From Branchipolynoe longqiensis (Eukaryota > Annelida > Polychaeta > Phyllodocida > Polynoidae), in NCBI GenBank assembly GCA_030323885.1, contig CM059198.1, forward strand, positions 63,762,917 to 63,826,916: 64,000 bases of DNA, read 5' to 3'. How positions within the stretch are numbered: position 1 is the stretch's first letter; the number at the start of each line of letters is the position of its first letter. A program made the translations under genes and the position numbers. The notes under the pieces were generated by a model. The model worked only from the letters and a program-made list of their open reading frames with translations. It was not told the origin of the DNA and did not search any database. This document shows, one piece after another, positions 22,130 through 32,629 of this stretch.

Positions 22130-22201
22130 ACCTAGAGCGGGACTCGAACCCACATCTCTTTGCATTCGGGGCTAGTGTGCTAACCATTACACCACCTAGG
22201 C
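22130..22201 (-). tRNA. tRNA-like SINE-2 head (not functional)
   Basis: Same fold as at 3820 with intact T arm GTGGGTTCGAGTCCCGC on the minus strand. The acceptor pair ends ...CTAGGT, so one terminal pair is lost. Confidence 0.6.
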
Positions 22202-22447
22202 TCCCTGCTATCACCACACTACCCACGCCCACCTGTCTATCCGGCTCCTTGCCTGAGAGGTCAGTGCAGACCACTACACTCATCCCCCTGGAATGGTAAG
22301 TCTTTTAATGCTTACAATTACATACATACAGGCAATGCACTTACACATCCATACACATGGTAGGTTCAACAAGCATACAGCGCATAGCTTTACAGGATCC
22401 TGGTCATGGAACCAGTGTCATGGGGGGATGAAAATGGGAAATATTGC

Positions 22448-22519
22448 ACCTAGAGTGGGGCTCGAACCCACATATCTTTGCATTCCGGGCCAGTGTGCTA
22501 ACCATTACACCACCTAGGC
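22448..22519 (-). tRNA. tRNA-like SINE-2 head (not functional)
   Basis: The T arm has GTGGGTTCGAGCCCCAC on the minus strand, a paired change from the other heads; the anticodon arm is still defective. Confidence 0.6.
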
Positions 22520-22739
22520 CTACCTGTCTATGAGGCTCCTTGCCTGAGAGGTCAGTGCAGACCACTACACTCGTCCCCCTGGAATTGTAAGTCTTTTAAT
22601 GCTTACAATTACTTTCATACAGGCAATGCACTTACACATCCATACACAGGGTAGGTCAACAACTATACAGAGTGTAGCTTGTACAGGATCCTGGTCATAG
22701 CACAAGAGTCATCGGGATGATGAAAATGGGAAATATTTC

Positions 22740-22811
22740 ACCTAGAGTGGGTCTCGAACCCACATCTCTTTGCAAGCCTGGCCAGTGTGCTAACCATTAC
22801 ACCACATATGC
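22740..22811 (-). tRNA. tRNA-like SINE-2 head, decayed
   Basis: The acceptor arm is mutated to CATATG in place of CCTAGG, so this copy cannot form the stem seen in the others. Confidence 0.55.
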
Positions 22812-22984
22812 TCCCTGATGACACCACAATACCCACGCCTATCTCTCTTTGTGGCTCCTTGCCCAAGAGGTCAGTGCAGACCACTACACATGGATACTTT
22901 TTTTCTCACATGATTGCATGTTCTGCATAACCCAATAGACAAGACTCCACATGTCTATTAATAGGTACACGCAGCAGTCTTCAT

Positions 22985-23297
22985 ATCTGCCAGAGCACAG
23001 TCCTCCAGTGTGGAAGATCGGGAGTTCTATTCCAATTCGAGTCAAACCAGTGACTTACCAAATTGATACTTGTCACTTCCTCGCATGGTGCTTGGCATTA
23101 ATAGGATAGGGAAAGTACCGGTTAGCTCAGTGTCAGGATATTGTGACTGAGTGGGATATTGGGTTATGGTGCTGGCGGCCTGATTTCCCAGTGGGGCAGC
23201 ACTATAAAGTCACCATGAGTATGCACTGTCACAAGTCGGCACCTGTCATGATATGACCATAGATGTTGCCAGGATGTAAAACTCCATCAACCAACAA
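22985..23297 (+). mobile_element. SINE-1 copy, truncated head B
   Basis: Starts within the head (CAGAGCACAGTCCTCCAGTG), with B-box region GGGAGTTCTATTCC, then a complete body and a tail GCCAGGATGTAAAACTCCAT. Confidence 0.88.
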
Positions 23298-23379
23298 ACT
23301 ATATATGTATAAATAAATATAGGTACATGCAATAGTGCTCATAACCGGGCGATGTAATTTTCCATGCGCTTCACATTTC

Positions 23380-23609
23380 AGCGCTTCCTAGCCTGGTGCT
23401 CAGCATTAATAGGAAAGGGCAAGGACTGGTTAGCTCAGTGTCAGGAAATTGTGACTGAGTGGGATAATCGGGCCATGGTGCCGGCGGCCTGATTTCCCAG
23501 GGGTGCAACACTATAAAGTCGCCATGAGCGCGCACTGTTACAAGTCGGTACCCGTCCTGATATGACCTTAGATGTTGCTAGGACATAAAACAACGAACAA
23601 CCAACAAAC
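23380..23609 (+). mobile_element. SINE-1 copy, head missing
   Basis: Body from GCGCTTCCTAGCCTGGTGCT to tail CTAGGACATAAAACAACGAA; it abuts the minus-strand Mol-SINE at 23611. Confidence 0.85.
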
Positions 23610-23610
23610 T

Positions 23611-23841
23611 TCAACCCACTGCCGCCACATAGGCTACTCTTTCCGATAAGCAGCAAGGTCTTTTATATGCACTTTCCCACAGACAGAACAGCACGTACCA
23701 CAGCCTTTGATGAACACGTTGTGGACCACTCGTTGGAACGGAAACGAGCCCAAACTGCAAAGTGGTCCACTGAGCAGGATTGATAGGATGACAGACACTT
23801 TCACAGGTGGACACGCTACCACCGGAGCTACGTCCCTCTCC
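23611..23841 (-). mobile_element. Mol-SINE copy, 3' end missing
   Basis: The minus strand reads GAGAGGGACGTAGCTCCGGT (tRNA-like head), then GTGAAAGTGTCTGTCATCC, GGACCACTTTGCAGTTTGG, TCATCAAAGGCTGTGGTACG and CTTATCGGAAAGAGTAGCC. The TTAAATAAAAC end is lost where SINE-1 abuts. Confidence 0.85.
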
Positions 23842-23849
23842 CTAGCTAG

Positions 23850-24050
23850 CATGCACATGCATGATACCGACAATTTGTCAAAACTCCCATTGATTTACCA
23901 TCAGGAAGTAAATCCTGTGACCATTAGAGCGACAAATGGTCAACATGTGCAGGAGTTAGTGTTCTTAGCTCGTTGCCTTCTCCCACTCCACTGTCCTGAT
24001 ATGACCTTAGATGTTGCCAGGATGTGAAACTCCAACAACCAACCAACCCC
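23850..24050 (+). mobile_element. SINE with SINE-1 tail but different body, copy 2
   Basis: The body (CCCATTGATTTACCATCAGG, GAGCGACAAATGGTCAACAT) matches copy 1 at 19.6-19.8 kb inverted. It then joins GTCCTGATATGACCTTAGAT and a CCAACAACCAACC tail as in SINE-1. Confidence 0.75.
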
Positions 24051-24169
24051 CACTCCATTATATTTGTATTCTTTCTTTCCCAAGTCGACTTGGAAACCCC
24101 TTTATCAGTTTGTTGGGGAAGTTTGCTTGTTTAGTTTGCAAGCAACATATGCAGTTACATATGTGCAGC

Positions 24170-24440
24170 ACCCTGGTCGAGTCAAACCAATGACTGAAAA
24201 ATTGATACTTGTCACTTCCTAGCCTGGCGCTTGGCATTATTAGGATAGGGCAAGGACTGATTGATTCAGTGTCAGGATAATGTGATTGAGTGGGATATCA
24301 GGTCATGGTGCCAGCAGCCTGGTTTCCCAGTGCGACAGCACTATAAAGTCACAATGAGTGCACACTGCCACAAGTCGGTACCTGTCCTGATATGACCTTA
24401 TATGTTGCTAGGACGTAAAACAACAAAAAACAAACAAAAC
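24170..24440 (+). mobile_element. SINE-1 copy, truncated within the head
   Basis: Begins CCCTGGTCGAGTCAAACCAA at the end of the tRNA-derived region and runs to ACGTAAAACAACAAAAAAC. Confidence 0.88.
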
Positions 24441-24609
24441 AAATATGCGGTTACATGAGGATGGGTACCGACGTGTAACAGTTTGTACACATATGATTTC
24501 ATAGGGTTGGGAGACTAGGAAACTGGGCTATTCGAACTATAACCTGATAGTTATTATTGTCATGAAGATGATGAGGATTAGAAATATTCTGTATAGAGTA
24601 TGATTCTAA

Positions 24610-25137
24610 TAGCCCTGTCACACTATGACGTATCTCGCCGGCGTGCCGCCAATGCGAAAAATCACTTTTAATCGTCGAGAAACGTCAAACTTTTCGGCAT
24701 CAGCGCAACCTATTGTTAGCATGCGGCTGACGTTGTGGTAAAAGTTTGCTGCGCCATCCTGATATGACCTTAGATCTTGGTAGGACATAAAACAACAAAA
24801 AGCAACCATTTGGCGCAACATATGGTAACGACCCTCACACGCACGCGGCGTCTGCCTAGCATTCGAATAACATTATTCCAGCGATCTCCACGTGCTCCTA
24901 ATGTAGCCCTAATATTGGCACCCGCACGTTAGAGTGCATTGTCGGTCTCGAAAGTTTTGTGCATGCACAAAACTTCGCCGATACCCTGACGTGCATGGCC
25001 GACCGTCGCCGTCCATCAACGATTACCAACGCGCACCTAACGTGAGCATAACGCTTCCAGATGTCTACCGACTTTTTGCCAAAAAGTGACACATGTCGAC
25101 GCGTGTTGGCGAGAAACGTCATAATGTGACGGCACCA
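24610..25137 (+). mobile_element. Harb-A copy 2 (PIF/Harbinger-like), mixed-motif interior
   Basis: 528 bp. Left end TAGCCCTGTCACACTATGAC, right end GTCATAATGTGACGGCACCA. TAA flanks both sides (24607-24609, 25138-25140). The interior is rich in CG but lacks the dense ACGT arrays of copy 1. A 24-bp perfect palindrome centred on GCATGC (arms AAGTTTTGTGC) lies at 24952-24975. A SINE-1 tail fragment (24752-24807) is inserted in it. Confidence 0.88.
24752..24807 (+). mobile_element. SINE-1 tail-only fragment inside Harb-A copy 2
   Basis: CATCCTGATATGACCTTAGA to GACATAAAACAACAAAAAGC. A 5'-truncated late retroposition is the simple reading. Confidence 0.75.
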
Positions 25138-25194
25138 TAACCCACACTTCTTGCTATTCCAGACCTAACCTGTTAAGCAATAGCATTTTTTCTA

Positions 25195-25335
25195 AGGCCT
25201 CTAATGCAATCCGATCTATGCCTATCTGTCTGTGTGGCTCCCTGTCTGAGAAGGTTTGTTTGTTGTTGTTTTACGTCCTAGCAACATATAAGGTCATATC
25301 AGGATGGGATCTGAGAAGGTAGTGCATACTATTAC
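25195..25335 (-). mobile_element. SINE-2 leader fragment interrupted by SINE-1 tail
   Basis: The minus-strand SINE-2 leader (GGCTCCCTGTCTGAGAAGGT) is split by the insert at 25256-25309. Confidence 0.75.
25256..25309 (-). mobile_element. 54-bp SINE-1 tail insertion with an 11-bp TSD
   Basis: TCTGAGAAGGT occurs at 25245-25255 and 25310-25320. The insert is only the last 54 bases of SINE-1. This shows that the tail alone was reverse transcribed and integrated, or that reverse transcription stopped early. Confidence 0.88.
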
Positions 25336-25719
25336 GTTTTTGTTGTTGGTAAATCAGTTTATTCCTCAGAACATACATTTTTTTCAGCGCTGGGGCACTG
25401 GTCTTCTGGCCGTTTACATTACATTGTAAATAGGTAAATCAGTGGGTACTTAGAAAGGGCATATTAGTAGATTATGAAGGAGGTTAGTGTGTTAGCGTGT
25501 TAGCCATAATAAGTTCAGAGTTATGGGTTAAGATGGTGGGTCGCTGCAAACACTGTGCTGCTATTACGGATACCGTGTATGTGCTGGGGATGGGTGAGAG
25601 TATGGAGCCTTCTCCGCCGCACCCCCCCCCCACACACACACGTCGCCACACTCAACCCGGTATGCTCTGCGACCTGATATATAGAGGGTGCTTAGTTGCC
25701 TGTACAGCTGAGGTAAGTA

Positions 25720-26002
25720 ATTGAGTTACATATCTAAGTTACATACAGGTGCACTTATAAAGCATTTGTCGTCACACAGAAGGGAATACTGAGGCCATTT
25801 AATAGAATATGTTACTGGAGAAGTCTATGGTGTCAGAGTTTTGGCGTGTTTGAGAATATTAATTTAGCATGTTTGCACTTCAAAGTTCGCCATTTAAAAT
25901 AAAAGTTACTTCAAACTAAAATAAGGTAGATCATACCCATCATCCTAATATATTTATCTCAGAAAATAACAGAAACTCAAAACCATCGGCTTATGAAACT
26001 TT
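25720..26002 (+). mobile_element. MITE-B copy 2, left end missing
   Basis: Carries GCACTTATAAAGCATTTGTC, GTCTATGGTGTCAGAGTTTT and the right end AACCATCGGCTTATGAAACTT as in the other copies. Confidence 0.8.
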
Positions 26003-26223
26003 AATGATGAATGACCCTTGAAAATCGCAAGAATACCCACACAGACTCTCAGTCTTTATGGTGTCTTGAATACCTCTCTGAGAACAGATTAGTTCATGAT
26101 AGACCAACGACGGATTAATCAAATAGGAGCATGATAGTGGTGAATAAGCAGAGTTGCGTTGGTTTTGTTAGTTCCGCGCTGTAATCCTGTCAATGAGGAT
26201 AGTTTGGGGCAGGTGGTAGTACA

Positions 26224-26365
26224 CATCAAGAGAAATCTGAAGCTGAGAGACATTAAGACCGACTCATGGACATCACTCTCACAGCAGAGAGCTAAATGGA
26301 GGGCGGCAGTCAAGTAATGAAAGCAGTCTTTGTCGCATCGCGACCGACAGCATGATGATGATGAT
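26224..26365 (+). pseudogene. LINE 3' end with TSD, copy 2
   Basis: The frame reads IKRNLKLRDIKTDSWTSLS then QQRAKWRAAVK and stop, followed by a short 3' UTR and (ATG)n. The TSD is GGTAGTACA at 26215-26223 and 26366-26374. It is the shortest of the three copies (142 bp). Confidence 0.88.
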
Positions 26366-26374
26366 GGTAGTACA

Positions 26375-26700
26375 GTACAGGCAGTGCCCTATTGCCCAAA
26401 ACAGCCTTTGACACTCAACACCGATAACCCCCCGTCCCAACCCCCCCACACACACACCCACCAACCACCAACCACCTACCACCACCATCACCATCACCAC
26501 GACCATCACCTCACCTCCGGGAGCATGCAGTAAGCAAACCCGGGCACCACACCTATGCGCTTACACCAACGTCATTTACACCAGCAAGCAGGACGCAGAA
26601 GCACACACAGTGGGACCAGTGTAGTGGTACCCATACAACATCCTCCCAGATGAGGCAAGGCAAGGTAGCCAGCGTTCTCCTGCACCCACATCACACCCCC
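26375..26700. other. Unassigned; C/A-rich microsatellite inside
   Basis: CCACCA/CACCATCA simple sequence at 26428-26515. A block CACATCACACCCCCTAGTGGC (26687-26705) recurs inverted at 38936-38962, beside another (TA)n tract. Confidence 0.45.
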
Positions 26701-26770
26701 TAGTGGCATATATATATATATATATATATATGTGTGTATATATCTATATATATGTTGTATTACATATATC

Positions 26771-26955
26771 GCAAAACCTCTCTAACCAACCACTTCCACA
26801 GATCCACCACGCCCCTATATTGATCGCTTTATTTGGGTCCCAAATGATCACCCATACAATACCATTGTAACAATTAAAAAATCTCCCTAAACCGACCACC
26901 TCCCTAAATGGACGATTTAAAGTCAGTCCCATGGTTGGTCGATTTAGAGAGGTTT

Positions 26956-26958
<3 letters not shown>
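26771..26958 (+). mobile_element. MITE-C copy 1
   Basis: 188 bp between (TA)n tracts. Ends: GCAAAACCTCTCTAACCAAC and GGTCGATTTAGAGAGGTTTTAC. The inner GATCGCTTTATTTGGGTCCC and ATACAATACCATTGTAAC are shared with 35911-36095 and 38660-38832. The CAGTAAAACC-like ends and TA flanks suggest a pogo or mariner type. Confidence 0.85.
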
Positions 26959-26989
<31 letters not shown>

Positions 26990-27036
26990 AAGGACACAAC
27001 CACTTATCAGTTATCTTCTATATATTACTATATATA

Positions 27037-27250
27037 TGGTTAGTTGTTGGAGATTTATGTCCTGGCAACATCTAAGATCATATCAGGATGGCTACCGACT
27101 TGTGACAGTGCGCACTCATGGCAATTTTATGCTGCTGCCCCACTGGGAGAACAGGCCACCAGCACCATGACTCAGTCACATTATCCTGACACTGAGCTAA
27201 CCAGTCCTTGCCCTTTCTTAGCAAAACGGGAGACGGACCCTCAACTCATA
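27037..27250 (-). mobile_element. SINE-1 copy with internal deletion
   Basis: The tail and most of the body are present, then the sequence jumps from CTTGCCCTTTCTTAG directly to CAAAACGGGAGACGGACCCT of head A; the block between is deleted. Confidence 0.85.
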
Positions 27251-27281
27251 CTATATGTGATGTACTCTCTCTATATATATC

Positions 27282-27298
27282 CCGAGCTAATATATATA

Positions 27299-27350
<52 letters not shown>
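27282..27350. repeat. (TA)n microsatellite
   Basis: A nearly uninterrupted TA run. The YIYIYI-type frames across it are artefacts. Confidence 0.9.
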
Positions 27351-27352
<2 letters not shown>

Positions 27353-27627
27353 CATGGATTTCAGTTGTCAAACTCTCAGATTCGGAGAAAACAGAGAATC
27401 CCCTTTTGGAACCCCTGCCACGACCATTAACCATCATGAACAAACACAGCGAACATCCTACACAACTATCAACCCATTTGAAGACATTGAACATTATATA
27501 AGACAGACAAAATATCTTGTCAACTATAAACTTACCTTGTTTTATAAGAGAAAAAATGTAATCCTCAACGATTGTTTGAGTTGTCCCGAGTATACACTTT
27601 CTACTCAGTGCTGCTCCCCATATTTGC

Positions 27628-27823
27628 ATGAACTACAGTGACTGGTGCTGTACATTATACAGCAGGAGCCACTCCCTTAATTCTACAGGATCGGTGCTGT
27701 AACTAATCCAGCACTGATCAAACTTAGATTATTTAGACTGTCAATTCCAATGGTAAGATGGCTGGAAGACTAGTGATCCGGCGCTGACAAATGTCATATT
27801 CAGATGAATTAATACTTTACCAC
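27628..27823 (+). repeat. Dispersed 195-bp repeat, copy 1
   Basis: From CATGAACTACAGTGACTGGT to AATTAATACTTTAC it matches 41207-41402 in the same orientation with few differences. No TIR or tail was recognised. Confidence 0.8.
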
Positions 27824-27959
27824 ACACAAAAACAAAACAAATTACCCTGAACCCATCCTTTGGCATAAACACTGCATCGGTACAAGTCCTCCACCTCCTC
27901 ACTGCAGCTAACGCCTCCTGATTCGGATGATGCGCATATTGTCCCACCAGGCAGCAATC

Positions 27960-28690
27960 GGCCTCCCGCCTAGTCATCAACCCACTCACCCACCCGCCCT
28001 CCTCCCTCCCTCCCTCCCTCCCTCACACCCGTCCCCACCCTCCCTCCCTTCTGCCAAACATCCTCCCTCCCACCACCCTCCCCCCTCATGCCCATGCCCA
28101 CCACAGGGCCACTGCAGCAGCTCTTCTCGACCGCTGGGTTGCAGGCGCCTCTGATTGGGATGGCGCTCTCGGTATGGCACCGTGGAGTAGGTGGGGGGAA
28201 GTGGGAGGGGAGGAGGAGGGGGGCTGCGGCGGGTAGGGGCGGGGCGGGTGGTAGGAGGGACGGGGAAGGTGGCCGGGAGGGGTGGGAGGAAGGAAGGACG
28301 GGGGGACGGGGAGGGCGGCCGGGAGGGGCTGGAGGGAGGAGGGACGGGGGCCGGGGAAGGCGGCGGTGCGGGGCGGGAGGGAGGCGGGGGACGGGGGACG
28401 GGGAAGGCGGTCCGGCGTCCTCCTGTGTCCTCAGTCTGCCTTAGAGCGCGGCGCCGGGCGGACAGACCGACGAACTGGGAGGCAGCAGCCGGCGGCAAGG
28501 CATCTCCTCCAGCAGGTGGTGTGTGCCCAAGCGCTTGCCTGCTACCTACACCCGGCGCCACCTCCGGGAGGTGCATGCAGAGCTGGAGAGCGGTAGCAGG
28601 AGGAGGATGAGGAGGATGAGGAGGATGAGCCTCCCGTAGTGTGTGGATAGAGTTAAGTAAGGGCAGAAGTCCTGGACGAAGCATCCGTCC
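27960..28690. repeat. GC-rich low-complexity block (CCCTCC then GGGAGG)
   Basis: CCCTCC runs (27990-28085) switch to GGGAGG/GGACGGGG runs (28190-28400), an imperfect inverted arrangement. Frames on both strands (27986-28684 minus, 28191-28610 plus) are Pro/Ser- or Gly/Arg-rich without domains. Together with 28.8-29.3 kb it looks CpG-rich relative to the rest, as a promoter island would. Confidence 0.55.
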
Positions 28691-28859
28691 AAACTTCTGC
28701 CAAGCATTGACTCATAGACTTACATAGTTACTTACTTACCTACTTATACACCTTATCTCCCACCACCCGCTTCTTTCCTCCAGGGCTGAGGGACAACACT
28801 ACTGGCCTCCAGCGCCTGCGTTGGTGCCATTTCTATACTACTTACAGCAGTGACACCTG

Positions 28860-29340
28860 CTCCAGGACCTTAACCGATCCCGGTCCCGGTCCTGGCCCCG
28901 GTCCTGGCCCCGGTCCCGGCCCCGGCCCCGCCCTCGCCCCGCTACACAGCGCCTACCTCGGACAGCTGAGGAGGGAGGGAGGGAAGGAGGAAGGAGGGAA
29001 CGAGGGAACGAAGGAGGGAGGGGGGAAGGAGTCAGTCCAGTCAGTCTCCGGCCCAGGCCGGTCCAACCTAGCCCAGCCCAGGCATCCAGCCATCCCGGTG
29101 TTCCCCCACCCGGCCGAGCTTGTTACGCTTCCACGATCGGACCCAGGAGGGGGGCGACACTGCCCGGAGAGAGAGGGCACCCCACGCCGCCCACCTGCCG
29201 CCCGCCGCCCTGGAGGAAGAAGGAGGAAGCTGCTATGGTCAACACAAGCAGGTCAACCAGTCGGGCAGTTGACAATCCACCACCTGGAGGAGTGTGAACT
29301 AGTGGTATTGGCTACACCGTGGAGGAAACCGGTGTGTTTG
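28860..29340. other. GC-rich block with CCCGGT and GGGAGG repeats
   Basis: CCGGTCCCGGTCCTGGCCCC-type repeats (28879-28940) then GAGGGAGGGAAGG repeats, then a mixed CpG-rich stretch holding a 94-codon frame (29098-29382). I cannot identify an exon. Confidence 0.45.
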
Positions 29341-29954
29341 TGTGACGTCATCACTGCGACCATAGAGTGTGTGTGTTTGTGACTGCTGAGGGCGGCGGGA
29401 CGGGGCAAATACTAACAGGAGTGAGTGTGAGCGAACAGGAACAAAAACTAAAACATTTGAACAGCCCTGGATTAGCTACAGGAATTGGACATATATGTGT
29501 CGTGGTCTTCTTTTCCCCACAGCTCATGTGTTTAAGCTTCACACCAACCTCAGCTCCCAACAGGTTATTAGGTCAGATTATTATATTATATTTTTGATAT
29601 AAAAAACCAACAACAAAAAACCTGGTTTTTTTTTGTTAATCGTATGGCCCACACCTATTTAGCATGCCCTACGTGTAAAGGCTGACCTACTGTACATAAG
29701 GTGACCTAACCGTACAGTGTGACCTGGACCTGTAGCCTGACCTATGTCGCAGTTAGGTCAGATTATGGTCATATTGACCTAGTTTCATTGCGTGACCTTG
29801 TTTCAGTGCAACAACTGATCTCATTGTGTGGCGGTCAATGGGCCTCGCTTCATAGCGTGTATAGATGTATAGAGTGAACCCAGTTTGACCTATGCACATA
29901 TATAGTTTGTGGGTGGTAGCTTTTGCAAGACTTTGGACAAGGGTCTATTTTGTC

Positions 29955-30880
29955 GACAATACCTAACCTAGGTCTAGGCTGTGTGAGTTAGGATTGGAGC
30001 CTATATACCGTATAACACCCAAACTAGGTTTATTCTGTGTGAGGTAGGCCTGACAGCCTATATAACCTACAATACCTAACCTAGGTCTAGGCTGTGTGAG
30101 TTAGGATTGGAGCCTATATAATGCATAACACCCAAACTAGGTTCATTCTGTGTGAGGTAGGCTTGACAGCCTATATTACTGACAAGACCATAACTAGCTT
30201 TATTCTGTGTGACTTAGGCTTGGAGCCTATATAACGCATAACACCCAAAATAGGTTTATTCCGTCTGAGTTAGGCTTAGAGCCTGTGTAACGTATAACAC
30301 GCAAACTAGGTTCATTCTGTGTGAGGTAGGCTTGACAGCCTATATAACCGACAAGACTCATAACTAGCTTTATTTTGTGTGACTTAGGCTTGGAGCCTAT
30401 ATAAACTACAAGACCCAACCTAGGTCTATGCTGTGTGAGTTAGGCATGGAGCCCATGCAAACTACAACACCCAAACTAGGTTTATTTTGTATGAGTTAGT
30501 CAGTCTATAAAACCTACAGCACCCAGACTAGGTCTGTTCTGTGTGAGTTAGGCTTGACAGTCTATGTAACAGACAACATCAACTCTATTCTGTGTGAGTT
30601 AGGCGTGACACCCTATAGAACCTACAACATCGTTTCAGTTAGGCTTGGCAGCCGCTAGAACCTACAACAAACACCCAGACGAGGTCTGTTCTGTGTGAGT
30701 TAGGCTTGACACCCTATACAACCTACAACATCGTGTCAGTTAGGTTTGGGAGCCTATACATCCTACAACAAACACCCAGACTAGGTCTGTTCTGTGTGAG
30801 TTAAGCTTGACACCCTACATAACCTACAATATCCTGTCAGTTAGGCTTGGCAGCCTATAAAACCTACAACACCGGCGGCG
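29955..30880 (+). repeat. 57-bp tandem array with a hairpin in most units
   Basis: About 16 degenerate units: CCAAACTAGGTTTATTCTGT, GTGAGTTAGGCTTG, then CAGCCTATATAACCTACAAC. Pairs of units form a 113-bp higher-order repeat (ACCTAACCTAGGTCTAGG at 29961 and 30074). Most units hold TAGGC-loop-GCCTA or a variant of it. Similar single pieces (TGACCTA, AGGTCA) precede it from about 29680. Confidence 0.8.
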
Positions 30881-31439
30881 GTTAACAAAATAACATAAAA
30901 CTTGCATGAAGTTTTAAATTTCAACACAACAAGTTGAAAGACGAGGTTGTGTGTGCGCGCTTGGAGGTTTGGGTGCGCGTTGGACTGTGAAGGCCTACTA
31001 TTTGTTTTGGCGGGTTGATTGAGCAAAGGAAGAAAGTGAGAGAAAAAGAGTAAGTCGCATTTGATTTTTGTTTAAATCATCCCTAAAGAATCCCCTTGTA
31101 AGAGAGACTAGATAGGTATATATAGACACTAGTTCTGGAGATTCCGCCTCCAACACCTGTTAGAGTAGTGAGTTGAGCTTGCACCACACAAACAATAACA
31201 ATAGGTACTCTCACTCTCAGTCACATATCCACCAAAGCAGTGGTGGTAGGAAAGTAGGCAAAGAAACAAATACAAAAACAAATAAACAAATTAAAACACC
31301 CTGGGTAAAGGGAGTCAGTAAATAGGTCGGTGGTTTATGGGGCAAGCTAGCCAGGCATAGGGCCTATTGGTCGCACACACACTCACCAAGCACAATCTAA
31401 GCTGCTATTAACAAGAACGCTGCTATCAAATACTACTCC

Positions 31440-31660
31440 TCCACCCCTCAGCGACAGAGTACATATATACACACACAGAGTGAGGGAGAGTGAGAGAAAG
31501 TGAGCGAGAGTTAGGGAGAGTGAGGGAGAGTGAGGGAGAGTGAGGGAGAGCGAAGGAAAGTGAGCGAGGGTTAGGGAGAGTTGGGGAGAGCGAGGGAAGG
31601 AGAGTGAGGGAAAGTGAGGGAGAGCGAGGGAGAGCGAGGGAAAGCGAGGGAGAGTAAGGC
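31440..31660 (+). repeat. GAGAGTGAGGGA simple repeat
   Basis: Degenerate (GAGNGAGGGA)n tract. A minus-strand Ser/Pro/Leu frame (31426-31734) is compositional. Confidence 0.85.
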
Positions 31661-31739
31661 CGGGGGAGGTTTAGCGGAACGCCATAGTTGTGCAAACCGC
31701 TCACTCTCCACTGAACAAACAAGCGCACTCTCACTCTCC

Positions 31740-32110
31740 CCCCATTGTCGGCGTCCAGGGCCAGTCTTGCCCGCCCGCTCGCCCGCCGCCGCCGCCACAG
31801 CCGCCACCGCCGCCACTGCCCGTGTGTCGGTAGTCCTAGGGTTGACTCAGTGAGTTCCCCGCGCCCAGACCGGCTAGTCAGTCAGTGTGACAGTCTGTTG
31901 CCTTCAACAACAGACAGTTTGACACTGGAGTACGACACACCGATAGGACGGGATACCCTCCACCACCACCACCACTACTACCACCACCAACAACCGCCGT
32001 CATCACGACGACGACAACAACAACGGCCACCACCGCCGCCACCGCCGCTGCCGCCACTACTACGGAGCATCCCGCAGGTAATCACTACTGACAGCTAGAG
32101 GTCGACAGCG
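31740..32110 (+). other. GC-rich block with CCG/CCACCA repeats
   Basis: Contains CCGCCGCCGCC and CACCACCACCACTA repeats. The plus frame from 31745 has no ATG start and ends at a GT-containing site (CCCGCAG | GTAATC at 32077/32078). It could be a 5' untranslated or first exon of an unseen gene, but nothing proves it. Confidence 0.3.
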
Positions 32111-32264
32111 AACTGGGAGCAACACGGAGAGGTGACAGAGAGGGAGAGGGAGAGGGAGAGGGAGAGGGAGTGTGTGAGGAGAGGGAAAGAGAGAGAGAGA
32201 GTGAGATAGGGGGAGGGGGGGGGGGGAGATCAAAGACAACTAACTAACACACCATCCATATCAG

Positions 32265-32438
32265 GGCTTGGCAGACCAGGAAAACTATCGCAGCATCAGT
32301 CACTGCCAGTCTAGACTAGTGGCTGCATTGCCTGTCTGTCTGTTGCGTTGTGGAGAGGATAGAGCACCAATAGGGTCAGCGTGGCCTGTTGTGTTGTTGA
32401 CGGTTCAGTCTATTCTTATTGCGAAAGCGTCGAGTCAG
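32265..32438 (+). other. Possible exon (weak)
   Basis: An open 174-nt block is bounded by AG (CCATATCAG) and GT (GAGTCAG | GTAACC). 174 is 58 codons, so the reading phase is kept from the site at 32077. The peptide in this frame begins GLADQENYRSISHCQSRLVA and has no domain that I recognise. Chance is a serious alternative. Confidence 0.15.
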
Positions 32439-32629
32439 GTAACCACCAACTACCAGCCACCGCCCGACGACAGGGTCGCACTCCTAACCACCCCCCTCCC
32501 ACACACACACACCAGCACACACACTTACTTACCTGCATACCAACACACTGTCACTGAGTCCCCAGTTTGGGAGGGTGCTTTTATTGGCACACCGAATGAA
32601 GCCTACTTTACCGTTGGGCACTATATATA

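Larger units (their letters stand above)
21905..22893 (-). repeat. SINE-2 tandem array on the minus strand, about 3 units
   Basis: Three minus-strand tRNA-like heads occur at 22130-22201, 22448-22519 and 22740-22811 (spacings 318 and 292), separated by CTCCTTGCCTGAGAGGTCAG leaders and ACTTACAATTCC ends in inverted sense. The units are more diverged than those at 3.7-4.6 kb, so this array is older. Confidence 0.88.

Noticed and set aside
21740..22517. Small frames such as those at 21740-21943, 22053-22283 and 22293-22517
   Set aside because: They run through SINE-2 units; MVSTLARNAKRCGFESRSR-type peptides are translated tRNA heads.
27986..28684. 232-codon minus-strand frame
   Set aside because: GC-rich CCCTCC/GGGAGG composition explains it; the segment near 28.1 kb has a CACAG acceptor-like site but no clear exon.
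28860..28940. Telomere- or rDNA-like GC repeat
   Set aside because: CCGGTCCCGGTCCTGG units match neither TTAGGG telomere repeat nor rRNA.
29955..30880. CRISPR-like array
   Set aside because: The units are degenerate and joined without unique spacers, and the genome is eukaryotic.
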